Positions 57,915 to 64,000 of a stretch of DNA of 64,000 nt are shown here, one piece after another (positions within the stretch are counted from its first letter, which is position 1; each line of letters starts with the position of its first letter). This DNA is from Paracyclopina nana (lineage: Eukaryota > Arthropoda > Copepoda > Cyclopoida > Cyclopettidae). Location: contig JAGUCH010000001.1 of assembly GCA_019096065.1 (NCBI GenBank), positions 6,076,001 through 6,140,000 on the forward strand, read 5' to 3'. The position numbers were made by a program, and so were the translations under genes. The notes beneath the pieces are model-generated. The model saw only the letters and a program-made list of their open reading frames with translations. It searched no databases and was not told where the DNA came from.

Positions 57915-60900
57915 ATGAAATTCCAGCAGACAACCTTGCCAATTATTGGATTTTTGGCCTTTGGCCTTGTCCTAGTAGCGTTGGCGGAGCCTGTGCCAAA
58001 TCAGAACAGATTCAGGTTCAGTAAGTATTCAGAGATTTTCTTCTTTGCTTTCTTTCTAAGATCACACACATTTTTCACCTCAAAAGAAAGGAGCCTAAAT
58101 GGTAAGTGTTCGTTGTGTTTCCTGACGGAAACGTTGTTTGATGTCACTGCATAGAAGGTTCTTGTCTGACCTAAGAATTACATTAGTGGCTCTAGCAAAG
58201 TTGACCATCAGGTGCAGTGCAAACGGTAAAGATAGCATGAAGCCTGCCCATTCATAAATCTAGACAATGAGGACACAATCAATTAATTAGCTTTTGATTA
58301 CAAGCAACAACAAAGCGCTGGATTTTTTAATCGATAATTAGCGCGAAGTCTCTTTTGCTTTAGGTCGTTTTTTGATAAAACAATTTTCAATGTTAGATAT
58401 AAAAAATGCAAATGTTACCCATAAATTTGTTATTCCTGCATGTACTTCAATGTTTAATCATGGCGCATGATTTAGCATACATATACATTCTATATATAAA
58501 CATTTACCCCTAGCTCGTCATTACGTATAATATTACAAATGCCCGTCATGTCGATATATACATGTGACAATAGTGAAACTTGATGCACAATTTAACTAGA
58601 TCAGACCTCAAAATCAATTAGGAAGGAAGGATGCTATTTTTGCTTTAGAAGACCGTACATGAAGGTGCATAAACAAAAACAGACCTAAAATAACATTTTT
58701 GCATCCCTTGCATGCATTCACGATCCTCATAGAAACCAGGTCAAGTGCAAGAATATTCGTCGCTGTTCCCAGCTTCGGCAAATTTATGGCATTACTTGCA
58801 GAAATGTATGAAAGGCGAGAATTTTTTCCACATTAACGCAGCATGTTGTAGCTAAAAGTGCACCCCGTTCCAAATTAGTGTACCCTACCAAGGAAATTGA
58901 GAGCTAGGTCATAACAAAGTACGTACATAACGGCATGTAATTTCAGTTCCTGGAGCAGCTAGCGATTACCTCGATATGAGAAACCGTCGTAGCAGCAACG
59001 ACGAAGACTTGGAAAGCAATGGCTTCATCCGGAGCGCCCGAAGGACCTTGCCCTTCCAGCTTGTCCCCCAGCCCCCCTTGGCTTACGCTAGGTCCAACAA
59101 CTTTGTAGGTGAGCCTCAACCGATTGCCATCTCCACCAATCTGGATCTTGACCAGGATAATGCCAATGATGATGGCAAGTATTCATCGTGATTTGCTTGA
59201 TCTTGGTGTTGGTGGAGTAGCATTGTTTGCCTTTCTTTCTATTTTATTTCTACGCGCATTTCTATTTTGCGACGAAATCTTAGCTTCCAGCTAATGGTGT
59301 GTTGCGAGCACTCACTACAATTACTTAGCTTCCACGTTAGTCGTAATATACGAATATATTTTCTTCGAATCTTTTTGACAAAGCAGAGACATTAGAAGTC
59401 AGTCAGCAATTTCACGTGGTAAAAAATTCTACCACAATGTTACAAGTGAGAAGCACAGCATAGAGAGCCATTAGGAGTATTCCGTGCAATCTTGTAGCTT
59501 GAAACTTGGAAGCAGGCATCAGAATCAAGCTTGTAATTAATGCCACTCCCAGAGCAGCAGAGAGGACCAATACCATATTGTTGTAGCCAACTTTGACGAC
59601 GGCACCATCGTGCTTCACAATGTAAATTGTGAATGGCAATCCTATGCCAATTAGCAAGTTGAGCAAAGGGCCTCCAAAGCACGCGGAAAATCCCATTCTG
59701 GGAAACCCCTGCTTAGCTATGGCCACATCCGCGATGAGGTCAGAAATAGAGTTGCCCCATGCGAGCACAGTCAAGCCGAGAATGGCGTCAGAGAGGCCAA
59801 AAAAGACTCCGAAGGCCTTGAGGATGCTAACGATCTCGTTGGCTATTAGGTAGATCCACACGACTGACACAGCGAATCCAATGAAGGCCAGTAGCCACAT
59901 GTAGGGTGGTGGCCTCTTCGGACTCGAAGTGCATAAAAGGCCTATTGTTGCCACTAGACTGAGCATCAGGGCCAGCTGCCATAGATGAAAGTCCAGAAAT
60001 GTGATTGTGCTGTAGCTGTTGGTGGCAAATGTCATAAACTGGCTCAAAAGCACGAGTTGAAGGGCATGCAAAGATTGGCACCAGCCCTTGTTTTCGAGCT
60101 CGTCGTCCACAATAGGGATAGTCACAGTAAACAGAAAGACGACAGGAGCCTTAAGGACGTTCCAAACTTTTTGAAGAGCTCCAACCTCTCTCCACTCCTT
60201 GATGGGATTGATTCTCGAGCAGAAATGAGAGAATGTGACCCACTGCTCCGATGGCTGACTGACGATTGTGTCCAAGTCAGCATCAACCAAATCATTATTA
60301 GTGCACGGATTTGAGCCGCCTTCCGGATCTTCAGGTACATTTGAGACGACTGGTGTGTTGTTCACCATATGCTTGGGCACAAATATCGCACCGGTGTCTT
60401 CATCAATTTCCTCCTCCTGAGAGGAAGCATTGTTATCGTCCAGAATCTCATCTCGGTCCGAGGGTCTTCTGGCTCGTATTCTTTGATGAATTACGCGGCC
60501 GACTATCACGACAACTATGTATACTACATAGAGGATTAGAAATCCCACGGAGTCGAGGAGACGAATCTCTCCCCTAAAAAAGGAAATCACATTAATATTT
60601 GAAAGACTACCGAAGAATACTAATTTCCTACGTGGCAGTAGTATTTTCGGAAAGATGGCAAATATTGGCAAAGTTTTTTTCCAATTTCACACATGAATAA
60701 AGAGGCGGAAAATTAATTTTGGATTGATGAACAGGGGAGGTTAGAGTTAGTTTTGGGATAGGGCGAGCGCATAATTTAGTTAGATTGCAACACGCAACGG
60801 GTCAAGTTTGGCTATGATTTCCCCCGGGATTATCGGACATTCATTCTGAGAATGACACGTCAGTAAGCTTAGACCTTCGCAAAAGTGGCCTTTTGCATCA

Positions 60901-62607
60901 GCTGGGATCCAAACTTAACATTCGTCGATACGAGTGCGGCGACGAAGTTTATATGCTTTGTTTTTGCCATACCTGTAGAAGATGCAGAATGCCCAGAATC
61001 CTCCTCCAATGTAGAATACGATATCCCTCAAGAAAGGCCTTTCCATGAGCTTGAAGGGCTTTGCCACGCACACAGAGCCTGCGACAAATGTGGACACAAA
61101 AACTCCAGCCCCAAAGAGGGCTCCAAGGACCAATTCCGGGCGTTGTTGATTAACGGCCGAAATTGCTGAAAAGATATCAGGGGCTCCATTCCCAAAGGCC
61201 AAAATGGTCACACCAGCTATGTTGTGAGGCAGCCTGCAAAAACATGTATAAATGATGGTTTTTAATGCTGGTGCTGCACAAAGGAATTCATGCACCGCAG
61301 CATATATTGAGATTTTCCTACATGCAATGCAGCCACTTAAAAAAGTGGTAAATTATGGCCGCCAAACAAATACAATAATGCTAGCAACATTTTTGTAGCA
61401 TGAAGATCAGTCACTGAAAAATTCGGTGTTAAAATTGCAATTGGTTCGCATATTTTTGCTGTTTTCCGCATCCATTTTTCACACGCATAATATAGCAGCT
61501 CCATAAGGTGCCTGAATTCAATCATGCACCAATTCTCATTTGATCACACGTTCATTGATATCACGCTGCAAAGGTAAAGCAATTACAGCATTTGTTGCAA
61601 TAAATGGCTCATCACCACTAGCTAGCTATTATGTTGATGTGAAATATGGCAACTAATCAATAATTATTACCTGAGTGTTTTTGAAATGCTGGCTAGGTTA
61701 GGACAAAAGTAATCATCCGCGGAAACAGCCAGACCAATGAAGAGAACCAAAAGCCACATGGCAAATAGGCCTATAGCCAGATAAGCTCGACCAGGCCCTT
61801 CAAAATCGCAGTATAGCACTTGCACATAATTGAAAATCCCTTCCGATTCCTGACAATGGGAATTATTCTTCACAAAATCGCACTTTTCTTGCGTTCCATT
61901 GATGTCGAGCACATATTTGCAGTCCATGGCCTCCATTTTGCGTGGCTTTAATGAACTGGTCTAAGGCTGGTTAATGGTTCTTAAAAGCATGTCTCAAGTT
62001 TGCCCTAAAGTCTACTTTTAATCAGCTGTTCCGTGCAGCTCACTAATATTCAATGTCAGCTGTTTACTAGGCTTCGCTTGGGTTAGAACCTCCCACCTGA
62101 GTCGAGTCAAGTGACGTCACTGCACGGAAATGATAAAAAGATTTGTCATGTCAGCGTAACTGTTGAATAAGAAACATTGGCTTCATTTCAAGCGATAGCA
62201 AAATAGCTCAGCAGATTCTTTTTCAGGAGTCCTCGCAGAAGTTTTAACTGAGCTTAGCATGAAGGATAGCCATTAATTATTTGCTAATTGTTTTTTGCCA
62301 TAACACGTAATAATCCTAATTGCTCTCATGTGTATGGTGTTGCCATCTCTACAGAATATGCGAAAAAAGCTTTTACAAGAATGCTCGGCCTTCTTTCGTG
62401 CTTTTTCTATTTTTACTTGTACCCTTTTACACTTCTTTTAAACACTAGGCAATCTCTAGTAATGGAAAGCTAACAAAACTTGATGTTTGAATTTCAGACC
62501 AGAGGGCTTATCGGTCAAGGAATTCGGCCAACGAGATCTTGAGCATGCTTGAAACTTTGACCAACAATATGGATGGGAAGGCCAGAATGAGGTTTGGCCT
62601 TTTCTAA
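57915..62607 (+). CDS. secreted prohormone-like precursor; unrecognised
   Basis: Three exons join in phase 1: 57915-58020, 58947-59108, 62498-62607 (378 bases, 125 aa). The signal peptide is MKFQQTTLPIIGFLAFGLVL then VALAEP. The pro-region contains paired-basic sites (NRRSS, SARRTL) and a Pro-rich stretch (LPFQLVPQPPLAY). The last exon encodes a predicted helix (SANEILSMLETLTNNMD), then GKARMRFGLF and stop. Size, signal peptide, dibasic sites and a TATA/CRE promoter suggest a peptide-hormone precursor. I cannot match it to a known family: the L-x6-RxRFG spacing faintly recalls neuropeptide F, but G is followed by LF rather than basic residues. A second donor at 59174 (G|GCAAGT, a GC-AG intron) is also phase 1 and would add 22 residues; reading through stops at 59191. 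Intron 2 (3.4 kb) contains the whole NCLX gene on the other strand. AATAAA is at 62709-62714. Confidence 0.72.
59412..61936 (-). CDS. SLC8B1: mitochondrial Na+/Ca2+ (Li+) exchanger, NCLX type
   Basis: Three exons join in phase 2: 61936-61671, 61233-60973, 60573-59412 (1689 bases, 562 aa; human NCLX is 584). It exports Ca2+ from the mitochondrial matrix in exchange for Na+. The N-terminal part has the NCLX-specific cysteine segment (CKYVLDINGTQEKCDFVKNN) and the first membrane helices ending FCPNLASISKTL. Exon 2 carries alpha-repeat 1 (AGVTILAFGNGAPDIFSAIS) and LGALFGAGVFVSTFVAG. Exon 3 has a cytosolic acidic loop (about residues 200-290), then helices with alpha-repeat 2 (LTVLAWGNSISDLIADVAIA, about 445-464) and the C-terminal helices. 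The paired GNGAPD/GNSISD motifs and the cysteine region place it in NCLX rather than the NCKX subfamily. It lies entirely inside an intron of the plus-strand prohormone-like gene. Confidence 0.93.
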
Positions 62608-62714
62608 TCTGCTATCCAGAGGATTCTCCCCGAACTGCGAAGGGTTGGACCACCCAAATCTATGCTAGCTAGTTAACCAGATGTTTTGTCAAATTGTATC
62701 ATACAGTCAATAAA

Positions 62715-63018
62715 TTATTATTCTGGATGGAGAGTTGCACTACAGCATTTTTCTTTGTGTTCTTAACTTGCTTTGCTCCAACTCCACGATTGATCTAATT
62801 GACCAAAACCACTTTTCGCCGCGCGAACGTAAAACAAAGCCGAAATGCTGTAATAGTTATCCCTATTTCACTGGTATATGATGATCTGGACTGTCTCAAT
62901 ATCTAAAACTTTTTTTAAAGACACCCTGGTTTTATTATTTTATATTTTTAGCTTTAAAAAGCTATAGCTGCTTTTCCTCATGAAATACATTACGTTCTAT
63001 CTAGCTTAAATGCATCTT
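62715..63018. other. 3' flank of the prohormone-like gene
   Basis: Sequence between the poly(A) signal and the MITE-like element; nothing recognisable. Confidence 0.5.
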
Positions 63019-63021
63019 CCA

Positions 63022-63483
63022 TTGCACGGTGGTTCAAAATCCCTTCTTGACGCGCACGGGGAAAAAACTCGCGAAATCGGCGGAGTCAATTTTAATAGGG
63101 CTCTAAGCTAAAAATTGACTTTTAGAGCTCCCAATTCCGCACATTTCCGCAGCCAATTTTGCTGAATTATCATAAAATGGGGTCTGATTGTCACCATAGC
63201 CATAATAGCTAAATGTCATTCGATGTCAAACAAAAGTTATAGAATCCTGAAAGTAGGCAAAATTGGCTGTTCTACTGTTTACCCTCATGGAAGCTGTTTC
63301 AGGCAAATTTTCATTTCAAAGATGAATTTCAACCTTTTTCTACGAATTCTCCCTAATTTGAGCTATTTACATGGCTGAGAAGTGCTCCCAAAAAGAAGCT
63401 GAAAGTTGGTGGCAAAAAGAGATTTTGGCGATTTGGCGGAACTTCTTATGCGCATGAAAACGGCTTTTTGAACCACCGTGCAT
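63022..63483. mobile_element. MITE-like element with CACGGTGGTTCAAAA ends
   Basis: The left end TTGCACGGTGGTTCAAAA (from about 63022) and the reverse complement of the right end ATGCACGGTGGTTCAAAA (up to about 63483) match over GCACGGTGGTTCAAAA, then weakly further in. ATT flanks both sides, compatible with a 3-bp target duplication. The interior has small self-complementary parts (CTAAAAATTGACTTTTAG near 63110) and no transposase. Confidence 0.7.
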
Positions 63484-63891
63484 TGGAATGAAATAAAGTT
63501 GATGCGCAATTGACTCGATTAGCAGACACATTCGGCTTTTAGTTTCGCTAAAAATGAAGGTGCACAATGAAATCTAATTGATTGAGGCATGACTTGGTAA
63601 GATGAAGCATTCGGTCTAACAAAGGTAAATATTCCGCAACAAAGAAGTTATCAAGCTCCATGATGCCAAAGGAAAATGCGCGTCGAAGTCTTGAGTAAAA
63701 GATGAAATGCTTCAATTAAAAAGAATTGATTAATCAATTTAAAAAAGCACTAAATAAAAATCACCTAATTTGATATTTCATAGGGAGGCCCAAATATGTG
63801 CTTCAAGGAGTGGACATGAGTACTTTCAACCGCAGAAGCGCGCGCAGAAAATAGCGCTCCTTTTCAGGCATGAACAGCAAACGGATTTTAG

Positions 63892-63925
63892 TATAAAACG
63901 TCGGCATCGGCTCAAGTTCAATATC
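63892..63925 (+). promoter_or_regulatory. core promoter of the right-edge gene
   Basis: TATAAAA at 63892-63898 is followed about 20-30 bases downstream by initiator-like TCAA sequences and, 80 bases further, by ATG at 63978. The spacing is typical of a TATA-driven arthropod gene. Confidence 0.7.
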
Positions 63926-63977
63926 AATCCAGGCAAATCATTTGCAGTGGAAACATCCCCTTACAATCTTACGCAAA

Positions 63978-63995
63978 ATGAGATCTTTCGCCTTT
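63978..63995 (+). CDS. first coding exon (six codons) of a gene cut by the window; possibly a cuticle protein
   Basis: ATG-AGA-TCT-TTC-GCC-TTT (MRSFAF) is followed at once by a donor, GTAAG, at the last five bases of the window. A TATA promoter with a very short first exon that only starts the signal peptide is the usual layout of arthropod cuticular-protein genes. The identity is inference from gene structure only, as the rest lies beyond base 64000. Confidence 0.6.
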
Positions 63996-64000
63996 GTAAG

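Noticed and set aside
60885-61169. Plus-strand ORF over the NCLX second exon
   Set aside because: Antisense shadow; the minus-strand frame carries the exchanger alpha-repeat motif.

Overview
This is eukaryotic DNA. The genes have short GT-AG introns that I could join in frame, there are pol III tRNA genes, and two promoters have a TATA box followed by an arthropod-style initiator. The gene set points to an arthropod, probably pancrustacean: a MRL-family adaptor, ECT2/Pebble, GCSH, NCLX, a C-type lectin, secreted prohormone-like and matrix-like proteins, and a cuticle-protein-style micro-exon. I cannot name the species from the sequence. Coding exons total roughly 14 kb. The rest is A/T-rich intergenic DNA, introns and inverted-repeat elements.

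Layout. 1-4345 (minus): MRL adaptor (lamellipodin/RIAM/Pico/MIG-10 type), with its 3' end beyond the left edge. 4.4-21 kb: a gene desert holding one tRNA-Lys(CUU), a CpG-rich block (about 15.0-17.4 kb) and a near-perfect 62-bp hairpin (19834-19978). 21083-24566 (minus): a large coiled-coil plus His/Pro/Tyr-rich protein and, just upstream, a signal-peptide exon that can splice onto it in frame. 28-34.4 kb (minus): scattered hydrophobic ORFs that may be exons of a fast-evolving membrane receptor; low confidence. 37156-37845 (plus): a small four-exon GPI-anchored-type protein with three internal repeats. 38.3 and 41.7 kb: a tRNA-Lys pseudogene and a second, identical tRNA-Lys(CUU). 41884-43984 (plus): a nine-exon C-type lectin with an unrecognised eight-cysteine C-terminal region and a MITE in one intron. 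44145-52816 (minus): ECT2/Pebble RhoGEF; its first intron is almost filled by a 4.7-kb compound foldback element built from satellite-like repeats. 53628-54495 (plus): glycine cleavage H protein, divergently arranged from ECT2. 57915-62607 (plus): a prohormone-like secreted precursor whose last intron contains the complete NCLX Na/Ca exchanger gene on the other strand (59412-61936). 63019-63486: a second MITE-like element. 63892-64000: promoter and six-codon first exon of a gene cut by the right edge.

The genes do not form a pathway. They are housekeeping and cell-biology genes (actin-adaptor signalling, cytokinesis, glycine cleavage, mitochondrial Ca2+ export) mixed with lineage-specific secreted proteins. 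The most unusual material is the foldback in the ECT2 intron, the recent-looking hairpin at 19.8 kb, and the small secreted or anchored proteins with no family I recognise. All exon joins come from reading frame and splice-site consensus only; no transcript data were available.
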